In this document: piece after piece, positions 53,872 through 62,527 of the stretch
Numbering within the stretch: position 1 is the first letter of the stretch
Layout of the letters: the number at the start of each line of letters is the position of its first letter
Origin: Oscillospiraceae bacterium Marseille-Q3528
Lineage (GTDB): Bacteria; Bacillota; Clostridia; Lachnospirales; Lachnospiraceae
Assembly (NCBI GenBank): GCA_018223385.1
Contig: JAGTTR010000018.1
Coordinates: forward strand, 1-64,000
DNA: 64,000 nt
Direction of reading: 5' to 3'
Translations under genes and position numbers: made by a program
The notes under the pieces: model-generated
Told to the model about the DNA's origin: nothing
What the model saw: the letters and a program-made list of their open reading frames with translations, nothing else
Database searches by the model: none

Positions 53872-55729
53872 GGGGCTGTTGCAAAATAGATGAGTAATCA
53901 TCTATGGAGCAGCAGCTCTTTTTTGTGCCAAAAATGAAAAAGCAGGCTCCGAAGAACCTGCCATTCATGGTATAATAAATTATGTCGAGTAAAATAAAAT
54001 ACCAAAAGAATTATACCGAATTCAATGAAAGTTATCAACTGGTTTTGCCATTAAGTTTAGAAGGTTTTGTCCCAGATGACGATTCTGTCCGGCTGCTGAG
54101 CCATGAGCTTGAGGAACTCGATTATACTTTATTGTATAAGGCTTACTCTTCCAAAGGAAGAAATCCTGCAGTGGACCCGAAGACCATGTTCAAAATCCTG
54201 ACCTATGCTTATTCCCAAAACATCTATTCTTCCCGGAAAATTGAGCAGGCCTGCCGCAGGGATATCAACTTTATGTGGCTGCTTGCCGGACAAAAAGCAC
54301 CAGATCACAGTACGATTGCCCGTTTCCGAACCGGATTTCTCGCGGAGGCCTGCGAAGACCTGTTTTATCAGATGGTGCGCCGTCTGAAAGACGCGGAAGA
54401 ATTATCTATGGAAACCGTTTTCATTGATGGAACCAAGCTGGAAGCCTGTGCCAATAAATATACTTTCGTCTGGAAAAAGTCCGTAGGAAAATGGGAAGAA
54501 AAAATGTTTCATAAGATTCAGGAAGCTGTAAGGCTTCTGAATCATGATTATATGCAGTCTTTTACTGTAAATGCGGAATCCAGAGCGCAGGATCTGCAAA
54601 GAATCACTGGCTATCTGGAAGAAAAATGCCAGCAGGATGGAACAGAGTTCGTCTATGGACGTGGCAGACGAAAAAGCAAAAATCAGAAATATCTGGAGCT
54701 TTTCCAAAGGTTCCGGGAACGGCAGGTAACCTACGACTGGCATACGGCCAGCTTCCAGGGAAGGAACAATTATTGTAAGACCGATCCGGATGCAACATTT
54801 ATGCACATGAAGGATGACCATATGCGGAATGCCCAGTTGAAACCGGGATATAACATACAGATTGGGGTAGACAGCGAATACATTGTATCGGCAGATGTAT
54901 TTCAGGACAGAAATGATGTCTGGACACTGGTTCCATTTTTAAAGATGATGGATGAAAAGCTGGGGTTTCGTTATCCGAGCGTCACGGCTGATTCCGGGTA
55001 TGAAAGTGAAGAAGGATATACTTATCTGCGTAGTTCAGGTCAGAAGCCGTATATCAAGCCCCAGACCTATGAAAAATGGAAGAAACGTAGTTTTAAACAG
55101 GATATCAGTAAACGTGAAAATATGGGGTATGATAAGGAGACGGACACATATACCTGCCATGCCGGTAAAAAGTTGAAAGCTCTTTTCGTAAAGAAGCAGA
55201 AAAGCAAAAGTGGCTATGAATCGGAAGTAACCGTGTATGAATGCGAGGATTGCGCCAATTGTCCCCATAAGGAAAAATGTACCCGTGCGAAAGGGAATAA
55301 ACGGCTGTATATTTCAAAAAGCTTTCTGGAGAAGCGTCAGGAATCATACGAAAATATCCTGAGCGAAACCGGTATCCAGTACCGGATGAACCGTTCCATA
55401 CAGGTGGAATGGGCATTCGGAGTTTTGAAAAATGATTACGAATTCCAGAGATTTCTGCTCCGGGGAAAAACCAAAGTAAAACTTGAGATTCTTTTGCTTT
55501 GCATGGGGTATAACCTGAATAAACTGCATGCAAAAATCCAGAAGGAGCGAACCAGAACGTATTTATTTGAAGTACAGTCAGCCTAAAATATGTAAAAAGC
55601 CAAAGGCTTATTAAAATGCGGCAAAAAACCGGGATGAAATCCAGAAAAATAGATTTCATCCCGGTTTATGTCTATAACGGCAGAGGCTGCCGCTCAATCA
55701 TCTATTGTTGATGATTTTGCGACAGCCCC
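53872..55729 (+). mobile_element. IS1182-family insertion sequence, complete
   Basis: Bounded by imperfect terminal inverted repeats GGGGCTGTTGCAAAAT (53872-53887) and ATTTTGCGACAGCCCC (55714-55729). It is 1858 bp and contains one intact transposase gene. Clear target-site duplications are not seen. On its right it cuts into an acetyltransferase gene fragment. Confidence 0.9.
53982..55586 (+). CDS. IS1182-family transposase
   Basis: A 534-residue DDE transposase. The N-terminal helix-turn-helix domain contains AVDPKTMFKILTYAYSQNIY; catalytic aspartates lie in VFIDGTKLEA and VTADSGYESEEGY, and the final Glu in RSIQVEWAFGVLKND. A Cys-rich zinc-like insert (CEDCANCPHKEKC) lies at about residue 425. 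It looks functional. Confidence 0.93.
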   Translation: MSSKIKYQKNYTEFNESYQLVLPLSLEGFVPDDDSVRLLSHELEELDYTLLYKAYSSKGRNPAVDPKTMFKILTYAYSQNIYSSRKIEQACRRDINFMWLLAGQKAPDHSTIARFRTGFLAEACEDLFYQMVRRLKDAEELSMETVFIDGTKLEACANKYTFVWKKSVGKWEEKMFHKIQEAVRLLNHDYMQSFTVNAESRAQDLQRITGYLEEKCQQDGTEFVYGRGRRKSKNQKYLELFQRFRERQVTYDWHTASFQGRNNYCKTDPDATFMHMKDDHMRNAQLKPGYNIQIGVDSEYIVSADVFQDRNDVWTLVPFLKMMDEKLGFRYPSVTADSGYESEEGYTYLRSSGQKPYIKPQTYEKWKKRSFKQDISKRENMGYDKETDTYTCHAGKKLKALFVKKQKSKSGYESEVTVYECEDCANCPHKEKCTRAKGNKRLYISKSFLEKRQESYENILSETGIQYRMNRSIQVEWAFGVLKNDYEFQRFLLRGKTKVKLEILLLCMGYNLNKLHAKIQKERTRTYLFEVQSA

Positions 55730-55998
55730 TGGGTCAGTTCTGCAAACTGGAATTTCTATTTGTGTTGCCATGTCATTGGTAGCCTCATCTAAGCCACTAT
55801 GCTGAATCTCAAATTCTTCTCTCTTATAAAAAGATATTGCCCGTGCGTTCTTTTGGTATACGTTCAAGTACAACTTATTCCTTTTATCCTTTGCATAATT
55901 CAGCAGAATTTTACCTAGACCCTGCGATTGCATTTCACCAGAAACAAAAATGCCCTCAACATATTCATCATTTAACCCTAGGGTTAAACTTAACTACT
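55730..55998 (-). pseudogene. GNAT acetyltransferase fragment cut by IS1182
   Basis: The frame encodes DEYVEGIFVSGEMQSQGLGK and LYLNVYQKNARAISFYKREE, the acetyl-CoA-binding half of a GNAT protein. The N-terminal half is missing and the C terminus runs into the IS end. Both ends are thus broken. Confidence 0.75.
55971..55988. repeat. 18-bp perfect palindrome
   Basis: TTTAACCCTAGGGTTAAA lies at the broken front edge of the acetyltransferase fragment. It could be a recombination or protein-binding site; nothing else supports either. Confidence 0.6.
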
Positions 55999-56043
55999 AT
56001 TTTTTCTTTGCGATATAAAATACATAACTGTAATAATCTACTA

Positions 56044-56538
56044 CTAATCTAAAATAAAGCGATTATAAGCTATCCTTTTTCCTGTGTTTGTTTTAAAGTT
56101 TTCATCTATACACTTTTTTATCTTTTCCTGTTCTTTTTCTTTATCCATAACCGTTAAATTTTCAAGCAAATCAGCTTCCCATTGTATTTGAAAATCAAGT
56201 CCATCAATTTTAGATGGAGTATGATGGTTGCCTATTATAAAGCATATTCTATCAATATTTTTGTTATAGCCTACCTTTTTTAATATTTCTTTCGCTACTT
56301 CTGGTCCTTCCTTTTCTTGATAGACACCATCAATAGAACCGTATTTTTTTTGTGCTTCAACCGCACCAATATCATGTAGTATAGCAATAATACTGATGAA
56401 TTCTTTTTCTTCCTCTCCGATATTTTCTCCTTTCATTATATCTTCTGCATTTTTCAAAACTTTGAGAGTATGCTCTATGCCAAAAGGAATTTCTTTGAAT
56501 ACTTCTTTCATCTCTATAATAATTTTTTCTTTAAACAT
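56044..56538 (-). CDS. HD-domain phosphohydrolase-like protein
   Basis: A 164-residue protein with HD-superfamily metal sites: His in FGIEHTLKVLKNAE, the His-Asp pair in AILHDIGA, and His-His in IGNHHTPSK. Such proteins hydrolyse nucleotides or related phosphates. The gene is AT-rich compared with its neighbours and has GGAGG before the ATG. Substrate unknown. Confidence 0.82.
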   Translation of the reverse strand: MFKEKIIIEMKEVFKEIPFGIEHTLKVLKNAEDIMKGENIGEEEKEFISIIAILHDIGAVEAQKKYGSIDGVYQEKEGPEVAKEILKKVGYNKNIDRICFIIGNHHTPSKIDGLDFQIQWEADLLENLTVMDKEKEQEKIKKCIDENFKTNTGKRIAYNRFILD

Positions 56539-56575
56539 AAATTACCTCCATTTATACCTTATAGGTGTTTTAGTT

Positions 56576-56890
56576 CTATCTATCCACTTTTTTGTTCGCC
56601 GATACAATCAGCATCATGGGACGGCGCATTTCATCCTGCATCCCCGGAATATCCATCATGTATTCCGGCGGCTGCGGCTCCACAATATGATTTATTATAA
56701 AACCATTTGAAAGCAGTGTATTTAGATATGTGGTCAGTGTTCTATGATATTTTGTAACCTTTTCTCCCAAAAACACAGCTGTCCGTTTGCCCTCATAATA
56801 ATAATTATCCACCGGAAAATGCAGTATTTCTCCTTTTTCGTTATAATGCCAGTCTTGTGTTCCATAGGCAGTAAAAACAGGATCTATGTT
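56576..56890 (-). pseudogene. C-terminal fragment of a SAM methyltransferase
   Basis: The open frame starts upstream of any ATG (AYGTQDWHYNEKGEILHF) and continues through YYYEGKRTAVFLGEKVTKYH to the natural C terminus with PPEYMMDIPGMQDEMRRPMM. The SAM-binding half is absent. It is distinct from the methyltransferase at 53009. Confidence 0.7.
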
Positions 56891-56918
56891 TTACCTTCCC
56901 AACTTCTAATTTTTTACA

Positions 56919-57428
56919 TCATATCCCAAAAGCCTTGTCGTACTCAATAACTCCATTTAATTTGTTTTGACTTCCGTTAAGATTAAGTGCCATAAAACTT
57001 TCATCGTCAACTTCAAATGGCGCTTTTATTCCACACTCACTTGCCGGAATATATCCTGCCTTTGGATAGTATTTGGAATGTCCCAAAACAACTGAATATT
57101 CATATCCCAATTTATGTGCTATACTGTGTCCTTCTTTCATCAAAGATAATCCGATTCCCCTGTTCTGATAATCGGGTAATACAGAAAGAGGGGCAAGCGC
57201 AAGAACCTCAACCCCTTGATCAACTGCTTTTGTAAAAAGAATATGTCCTACAATTTTTTCGTCCTCGACAGCAACAAGAGAAAGTTCCGGAATAAACGAT
57301 TTGTTTTTTCTTAACGCAGCAACTAAGTTCTGTTCATTTCCATCTGTATATTCAGCATTTTCAAATGCTTCTTTTACAACATGATATACCGTATCATAAT
57401 CTTCTGGTCTTTCTTGTCTTATAATCAA
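56919..57428 (-). CDS. GNAT-family N-acetyltransferase (YhbS-like)
   Basis: A 169-residue acetyltransferase: IIRQERPEDYDTVYHVVKEA at the start, acetyl-CoA loop VLPDYQNRGIGLSLM and VVLGHSKYYPKAGYIPA, a YhbS-type C terminus. It looks complete. Substrate unknown. Confidence 0.88.
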   Translation of the reverse strand: MIIRQERPEDYDTVYHVVKEAFENAEYTDGNEQNLVAALRKNKSFIPELSLVAVEDEKIVGHILFTKAVDQGVEVLALAPLSVLPDYQNRGIGLSLMKEGHSIAHKLGYEYSVVLGHSKYYPKAGYIPASECGIKAPFEVDDESFMALNLNGSQNKLNGVIEYDKAFGI

Positions 57429-57680
57429 AATAGATACCTACATAGTTTTAAGCTTTTTACAATTACAGGAAATGGCTATCCAGAGGTCTCTTTTCCATGT
57501 CACAAACTCAGATATTTTATGAGAAGTTAGCTTAATTATACCAGTTATCTAAAGATTTTGCTCATTATAATTCAATAAAATCAAGGAATTTTAATGTCTG
57601 GTGGAATTTACCACTGCACTGGAATTTAAAATTTCAAGTCAGCCAAAATAGTTCATTCACAAACCATTTAGCTATGTAAA
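57429..57680. other. AT-rich gap without genes
   Basis: About 250 bases, AT-rich, with stops in all frames. It probably contains the promoter of the acetyltransferase and the junction with the older element remnant to the right. Confidence 0.4.
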
Positions 57681-57702
57681 AGGGACGGCTTTTCAGCCGC
57701 CC
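57681..57702 (-). terminator. Terminator after the CD1107-like fragment
   Basis: GGGACGGCT pairs with AGCCGCCCC across four bases; the minus strand continues with TTTT. Confidence 0.8.
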
Positions 57703-57723
57703 CACCGGTCAACGCTGTCTTAA

Positions 57724-58090
57724 TCAGACAGGTTCATCATCCGATTCCGCTTCGTAATCCTCGTTGACATCCACTTCTTCGTCCTCGTCACCGTCATCCT
57801 CCGGCAGCTGGAGCGCGTCTTCATCCTCATCGTGATAATCCGCATCCGGGTCCGGCTGATTTTTCTTGGATGCAGGCTTTACGCCCTTCATCTTGATATA
57901 GAGGTAACCTCCGACACTGGCTGCACCGATCATAAACAGAAGCAGCATAATCATCGGAAGCGGGGAAGCTTTCTTTTCCTCGCTCTCTGTTTTCTGCTCT
58001 TCCGGTGCAGGTTCCGTCTCCTGCGGTTTTTCGGTTTCCGCCGGTTCCGTTACTTCCGGCTCCTTCTCCTGATACTTGGCGGCTTGGGCT
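57724..58090 (-). pseudogene. C-terminal part of a conjugative-element membrane protein (CD1107/DUF4366-like)
   Basis: The frame reads an acidic Pro/Glu/Thr stalk (EPEVTEPAETEKPQETEPAP), a membrane helix (PMIMLLLFMIGAASVGGYL) and a long acidic tail ending EDYEAESDDEPV. This is the pattern of CD1107-type proteins found in Tn1549-like conjugative elements. The signal peptide and start are missing: near 58085 the frame merges with the antirepressor gene. The Met within the helix is not a credible start. Confidence 0.65.
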
Positions 58091-58619
58091 GTGCCGCATC
58101 CAGCTGTTTGCGGATACCTTCAAGCTGCTTCCTCTCGGCTACAAGCTCCTGCGCCAGTGTATAGATGACCTCCGGATGCTGAATCACCTGATCCAAAATG
58201 GAATCGCTCATATACACACCATACTTGCGGATGGAAGGGAGAACTTCATCAAACACCCAGTGTTCAAATCGTTCTGCCGATGGCAGCTTGCTGTGAACGA
58301 TCAGCCGGTAAACATCGCCTTCCGTGATAAAGGCGATTTCAACAACCTGCTCTCCAGCATCCCCATACTGATTCGCCTTCTGAACGACCCCCTCGCGTTT
58401 CGTTAGGGGGCCTCTGCAATGGCGTTTCACTGCTGCGTAGGGATTCACATACCCCAACGCTTTCGCCACGTCGCTTGCACAGAAAAAGGTCTTGCCCGCC
58501 TCCTGCAACACGCGGATCGAACCAAACTCCTGGTTCTCAAACACCTCCATCATCTGCCTTGACTGTCCGCCATGACTGCCCACATCGGTGTCATGGGTCT
58601 TCTGATTGAAATCCGTCAT
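58050..58619 (-). CDS. BRO-N phage antirepressor-like protein, C terminus replaced
   Basis: A 189-residue frame. Residues 25-125 are a BRO-N domain (FCASDVAKALGYVNPYAAV; VVEIAFITEGDVYRLIVHSK; FEHWVFDEVLPSIRKYGVY). The linker to an antirepressor C-terminal domain begins (LAQELVAERKQLEGIRKQL) but the frame is diverted after DAAQPK into stalk-coding DNA of the neighbouring gene in a wrong frame. GGAGG precedes the ATG at 58619. It may still bind DNA, but the second domain is lost. Confidence 0.75.
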   Translation of the reverse strand: MTDFNQKTHDTDVGSHGGQSRQMMEVFENQEFGSIRVLQEAGKTFFCASDVAKALGYVNPYAAVKRHCRGPLTKREGVVQKANQYGDAGEQVVEIAFITEGDVYRLIVHSKLPSAERFEHWVFDEVLPSIRKYGVYMSDSILDQVIQHPEVIYTLAQELVAERKQLEGIRKQLDAAQPKPPSIRRRSRK

Positions 58620-58669
58620 ACCTGTTACCTCCTACTCAAATTTGTCTCGCCGGATTTCGGGCGAAAAAA

Positions 58670-58718
58670 ATAGAGCCTCGACCCATTCTCGTTTTCAAAG
58701 AATGAGCCAAGGCTCTAT
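58670..58718 (-). terminator. Large hairpin upstream of the antirepressor gene
   Basis: ATAGAGCC pairs with GGCTCTAT and CATTCT with AGAATG; the minus strand continues with TTTTTTT. It would stop transcription entering from the rpsI side. Confidence 0.75.
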
Positions 58719-58866
58719 GTAACAGGATACCTGATATTAAATTTTTGCAGAATTCGTCAGAACTCGCCAAACGAACCTGACACTGTTTTTCATTCCGTTT
58801 CAGCCGGATTTTTGCCGAAAATCTGTCAAGGATATGGGGCTAATTTCCCCTCCAAAATGGCCTTCT

Positions 58867-58927
58867 GTAAACCCATTTTCCCACCCATTAGGCTCAAAAA
58901 TAGGCCGTAAACCCATGGTAAACCCAT
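58867..58927 (+). repeat. Three GTAAACCCAT repeats near rpsI
   Basis: GTAAACCCAT at 58867, 58907 and 58918, with ACCCATT variants between. They lie 120-185 bases from the rpsI core, as arm-type sites would, and match the motif beside the first integrase. The gap 58719-58996 holds nothing else recognisable. Confidence 0.5.
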
Positions 58928-58996
58928 CAAAATGGGTTAATTTGAAGTCAAATTTCCTCAAATTTCACCATCGGAATCAGGCGATTTCAGGCATAG

Positions 58997-59033
58997 AAAA
59001 AGCCCAGAAAATGGCGTATTTCCGGGCTTTTTT
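58997..59033 (-). terminator. Terminator after rpsI
   Basis: AAAAAGCCCAGAAA pairs with TTTCCGGGCTTTTT, one mismatch; strong T-run on both strands. Confidence 0.85.
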
Positions 59034-59050
59034 AGCATTTTTAAGCTGTA

Positions 59051-59100
59051 GATTATCGCTTGCTGAACTGCGGAGCGCGACGAGCTGCTTTGAGACCGTA
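59051..59100 (-). repeat. Attachment site: 3' end of rpsI
   Basis: Matches 3582-3631 at 47 of 50 bases, including a 26-base identical block ending at 59100. The last codons of rpsI are kept intact here, so integration did not damage the ribosomal gene. Confidence 0.85.
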
Positions 59101-59445
59101 TTTCTTTCTCTCTTTCATACGAGGATCTCTGGTCAGGAAACCAGCCTTCTTAAGAATCGGACGGTAATCCGGATCTGCCTGCAGAAGTGCTCTGGAAATG
59201 CCGTGTCTTACAGCACCGGCCTGGCCTGTGTATCCGCCGCCGTGAACATTTACGATCACGTCGAACTTATCAGCGGTCTCTGTAGCCACGAGGGGCTGAC
59301 GAACGATAACCTTCAGGGTCTCCAGTCCGAAATACTCATCAATAGTTCTTTTATTTACAGTGATAACACCGGTACCAGGTACCAGATATACTCTTGCGAT
59401 AGATTTCTTTCTTCTTCCAGTTCCGTAAAAACTTGCTTTAGCCAA
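59053..59445 (-). CDS. rpsI: 30S ribosomal protein S9
   Basis: A 130-residue S9/uS9 protein ([18 protein letters not shown] at the start, [15 protein letters not shown] in the middle, [10 protein letters not shown] at the end). The C-terminal tail reaches the ribosomal P site, which is why its coding end is so conserved and useful to an integrase. It follows rplM by 20 bases. Normal length and intact. Confidence 0.98.
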   Translation of the reverse strand: MAKASFYGTGRRKKSIARVYLVPGTGVITVNKRTIDEYFGLETLKVIVRQPLVATETADKFDVIVNVHGGGYTGQAGAVRHGISRALLQADPDYRPILKKAGFLTRDPRMKERKKYGLKAARRAPQFSKR

Positions 59446-59465
59446 TGTGATTTACCTCCCTCTGA

Positions 59466-59894
59466 TTAAAATGTCAGGACTTCCGGCTTCTGTGCCTCAT
59501 GTCCGTGCTCTGCGCCTGCATATACAAACAGCTTCTTGTACATGGTTCTTCCTAAAGGTCCCTTCGGCAGCATGCCCTTAACAGCAAGCTCGATCACCTT
59601 CTCAGGCTTCTTGTCCATCATTTCTCTTAAGGTTGCCTCTTTCATTCCTCCAACATAATCGGAATGACGATAGTAAATCTTCTGGTCTAATTTCTTACCG
59701 GTCACTTTCACCTTGTCAGCGTTTACGATGATCACATAATCACCTGTGTCAATGTGAGGAGTGTAGATCGGCTTATTCTTTCCTCTTAATACCTTTGCTA
59801 CTTCTGATGCTAAACGACCTAATGTATATCCTGTAGCGTCAACTACATACCATTTTCTTTCAATTGTTGCTGGACTAGCCATGTAACTTTTCAT
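59466..59894 (-). CDS. rplM: 50S ribosomal protein L13
   Basis: A 142-residue L13/uL13 protein ([37 protein letters not shown]). It is the first gene of the rplM-rpsI operon, with AAGGAGG ahead of the ATG and a structured leader upstream. Confidence 0.98.
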   Translation of the reverse strand: MKSYMASPATIERKWYVVDATGYTLGRLASEVAKVLRGKNKPIYTPHIDTGDYVIIVNADKVKVTGKKLDQKIYYRHSDYVGGMKEATLREMMDKKPEKVIELAVKGMLPKGPLGRTMYKKLFVYAGAEHGHEAQKPEVLTF

Positions 59895-59989
59895 CGGTTG
59901 ACCTCCTTAAAATATCTGCTTTCTATTAAGTAAAATACCTGATCCGGGGCTTTGGTTCAGGATATTTCCATACATAACCATGCTAAAAT
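59895..59989 (-). promoter_or_regulatory. Putative L13 leader
   Basis: Between the promoter and rplM, AATATCCTGA pairs with TCAGGTATTTT around a GC-rich loop. Firmicutes L13 leaders have this size and position and allow L13 to repress its own operon. The assignment rests on position and one hairpin. Confidence 0.6.
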
Positions 59990-60018
59990 AGTTTACTACA
60001 CACCGCCTGGTGTGTCAA
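59990..60018 (-). promoter_or_regulatory. Promoter of rplM-rpsI
   Basis: TTGACA (60013-60018) and TAAACT (59990-59995) with 17 bases between. The spacer contains the inverted repeat ACACACC-N4-GGTGTGT. Confidence 0.8.
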
Positions 60019-60081
60019 CTACTTTTGTGTTTTTTCAATGTTTTTGTGTTTTTTGTTTTTTCAATGCTTTTTGGACTTTTT

Positions 60082-60852
60082 TCAATGGACAGCTTCTTTT
60101 CGCGGATCGTTCTCATATTCCATCTTTACCAGCGTCAATCCTCTGGCCGGTGCTGTCGGGCCTGCTGCCGCCCGGCTGGCAGCTTCCAGAATGTCTATCA
60201 TATGCTCCGGCGGGTATTTGCCTTCACCGATCTCCATGAGCGTTCCGGCAATGATCCGCACCATATTATAGAGAAAGCCGTCCCCCACAATGCGCAGGGT
60301 GATGATGCTTGTCCGGGGATCTCTTGAAATATCAACAGACCGCACGGTACGCACCGTGGTCAGCGCCTGGCTTTTCACACTGCAGAAGCTGGCAAAATCA
60401 TGGGTGCCGATGAGGTAGGCCGCCCCCCGCCGCATAAGCTCCACGTCGATATTCCAGTAATTAAAATGCGTGTACAGCCGGTAATTCGGCACCGGATGGA
60501 TGGTGTTTAAAATCTTGTATTCGTAGGTCTTCCGACAGTGCTGCCTGCGTGGATGGAACTCCAGTGGAACTTCCCGGGAATCCACAATTTTCACATCTTC
60601 CGGCAGACGCTGGTTCATGGCAAAGCTGACCTTCTCCGCCGGCATCCGGGCGTTGGTATCAAAAACCGCCACATTTCCAAGGGCATGCACCCCGGAATCG
60701 GTGCGGCTGGCGCCGATGACCACAATATTTTCCTGCAAAAGCGATGACAGATGCTTGTTCAGCACTTCCTCGATGGTCACACCGTTGGGCTGCACCTGCC
60801 ATCCGGCATAAGCAGTGCCGTCATAGGCCACCGTCAGCATTACCCTTTTCAT
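60082..60852 (-). CDS. truA: tRNA pseudouridine(38-40) synthase
   Basis: A 256-residue TruA enzyme that isomerises uridines in the anticodon arm. The catalytic aspartate lies in IGASRTDSGVHALG; other family blocks are LTVAYDGTAYAGWQVQPNG and GDGFLYNMVRIIAGTL. Normal length. It lies 14 bases after ecfT in the standard clostridial order. Confidence 0.96.
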   Translation of the reverse strand: MKRVMLTVAYDGTAYAGWQVQPNGVTIEEVLNKHLSSLLQENIVVIGASRTDSGVHALGNVAVFDTNARMPAEKVSFAMNQRLPEDVKIVDSREVPLEFHPRRQHCRKTYEYKILNTIHPVPNYRLYTHFNYWNIDVELMRRGAAYLIGTHDFASFCSVKSQALTTVRTVRSVDISRDPRTSIITLRIVGDGFLYNMVRIIAGTLMEIGEGKYPPEHMIDILEAASRAAAGPTAPARGLTLVKMEYENDPRKEAVH

Positions 60853-60866
60853 AACATCCGCCTTTC

Positions 60867-61670
60867 CTAACGCACGACGATACCGATGGCCGTCACTGCT
60901 GCAAGATAAGCCACCAGAATCCCATACGCCATATAATCTCTTTTTTCATAAAGCAACGGTTTCATTTTCGTCCGGCCTTCCCCGCCGCGATAACATCTGG
61001 CCTCCATGGCCATGGCCAGGTCGTTGGCCCGGCGAAAAGCAGACAGAAACAGCGGCACCAAAAGTGGCACCATGTTTTTTGCTTTCTGGATCAGATTGCC
61101 GTTTTCAAAATCCGCACCTCTGGCCATCTGAGCCTTCATGATCTTGTCTGTTTCTTCCAGCAAAATCGGGATAAACCGAAGGGCAATGGACATCATCATG
61201 GAAATCTCATGCACCGGCACATGAAGCACCTTCAACGGCCCCAGAACCCGCTCCAGGCCATCTGTCAGGTCATTGGGCGTGGTCGTCAGCGTCATGATGG
61301 AAGAACCTATGATCAGGTAAATCAGGCGCACCGCCATGAAACCTGCCTGAGAAAGGCCTTCCCGTGTGATTTTCAAAATGCCGAAATCCCAGATAACTTC
61401 TCCGGGAATGATGAACAGATTAAACACCACGGTGATCAGCAGCAGCACGATGATGGCTTTCAGACCCCGCATCATATAACGGAAAGGCACCTTGGAGACA
61501 CGGATGATCCCGGCCAGAAACAGGGTGGCTGCCGCATAGCCCAGCCAGCTTTTGAACAAAAACAGAGACACGATAAACGCTATGGTTCCGATAAGCTTTG
61601 TCCGGGGATCCAGCCGGTGGATCACCGAATCGGTCGGATAATATTGTCCCAAAGTAATATCTCTTATCAT
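60867..61670 (-). CDS. ecfT: ECF transporter T component (housekeeping)
   Basis: A 267-residue membrane protein (DITLGQYYPTDSVIHRLDPR at the start) with the coupling motifs AQMARGADF and AMEARCYRGG. It forms the shared energising module with EcfA1 and EcfA2 and serves several vitamin-specific S components. It overlaps ecfA2 by four bases. Confidence 0.95.
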   Translation of the reverse strand: MIRDITLGQYYPTDSVIHRLDPRTKLIGTIAFIVSLFLFKSWLGYAAATLFLAGIIRVSKVPFRYMMRGLKAIIVLLLITVVFNLFIIPGEVIWDFGILKITREGLSQAGFMAVRLIYLIIGSSIMTLTTTPNDLTDGLERVLGPLKVLHVPVHEISMMMSIALRFIPILLEETDKIMKAQMARGADFENGNLIQKAKNMVPLLVPLFLSAFRRANDLAMAMEARCYRGGEGRTKMKPLLYEKRDYMAYGILVAYLAAVTAIGIVVR

Positions 61671-62527
61671 ACTCGTCCTCCTGCCGCAAGTGCACGCAGG
61701 ATCTCATCCCTTGCCTCTTCCACTGTCGTGGCATCTGTGCGCACATCCAGGCCTTTTTCTTTCAGCCGGTTCATCACGTAGGTCACCTGCGGTGCCGCCA
61801 GACCGATCTCTTCCAGTTCCCGGTAATGGGAAAACACTTCCTTCGGGGTGCCGTCGTACATGACCTCCCCCCGGTTCATCACGATGATCCGCTCCACATA
61901 ACGGGCCACATCCTCCATGCTGTGAGAAACGAGTACACAAGTGATATGGCGTTTTTCATGCAGGTCACTGATCAGTCCCAGAATCTCATCCCGGCCCCGG
62001 GGATCCAGTCCTGCTGTGGGTTCGTCCAGGATGAGCACCTCCGGCTCCATGGCAAGCACACCGGCAATAGCCACCCGACGCTTCTGCCCGCCGGACAGAT
62101 CAAAGGGCGACTGGTGGAACATTTCCTCCGAAATGCCGGTCAGACGCAGGGCGTTTGCCGCCCGCGCCTTTGCCTCTTCCTCCGAAAACCCCTGGTTTTT
62201 CGGGCCAAAACACACGTCACTGATGACATCCACTTCAAAAAGCTGGTGCTCCGGGTACTGAAATACCAGCCCCACCTTTGCCCGCAGTTTCCGCATGTCA
62301 TAATCTTTATCATAAATATTTTCCCCGTTAAAACGGATCACGCCGCCGGACGCCTTCAAAAGACCGTTCAAATGCTGGATCAGCGTGGATTTTCCCGAAC
62401 CGGTATGGCCGATGAGGCCGATAAACTGCCCCTCCGGGATTTCCAGATTGATATCCTTTAACGCCTGCCGCTGGTAGGCGGTATTTTCCGAATAAATATA
62501 ATTCAAATGCTCGATCACGATTGACAT
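61667..62527 (-). CDS. ecfA2: ECF transporter ATPase A2
   Basis: A 286-residue ATPase: Walker [10 protein letters not shown], signature [13 protein letters not shown], Walker [15 protein letters not shown], switch His in LVSHSMED. It pairs with EcfA1 and overlaps it by 13 bases. Confidence 0.96.
   Translation of the reverse strand: MSIVIEHLNYIYSENTAYQRQALKDINLEIPEGQFIGLIGHTGSGKSTLIQHLNGLLKASGGVIRFNGENIYDKDYDMRKLRAKVGLVFQYPEHQLFEVDVISDVCFGPKNQGFSEEEAKARAANALRLTGISEEMFHQSPFDLSGGQKRRVAIAGVLAMEPEVLILDEPTAGLDPRGRDEILGLISDLHEKRHITCVLVSHSMEDVARYVERIIVMNRGEVMYDGTPKEVFSHYRELEEIGLAAPQVTYVMNRLKEKGLDVRTDATTVEEARDEILRALAAGGRV

Noticed and set aside
3582..59100. A fully functional conjugative element
   Set aside because: Apart from integration genes, only fragments of the transfer machinery are left within the interval.
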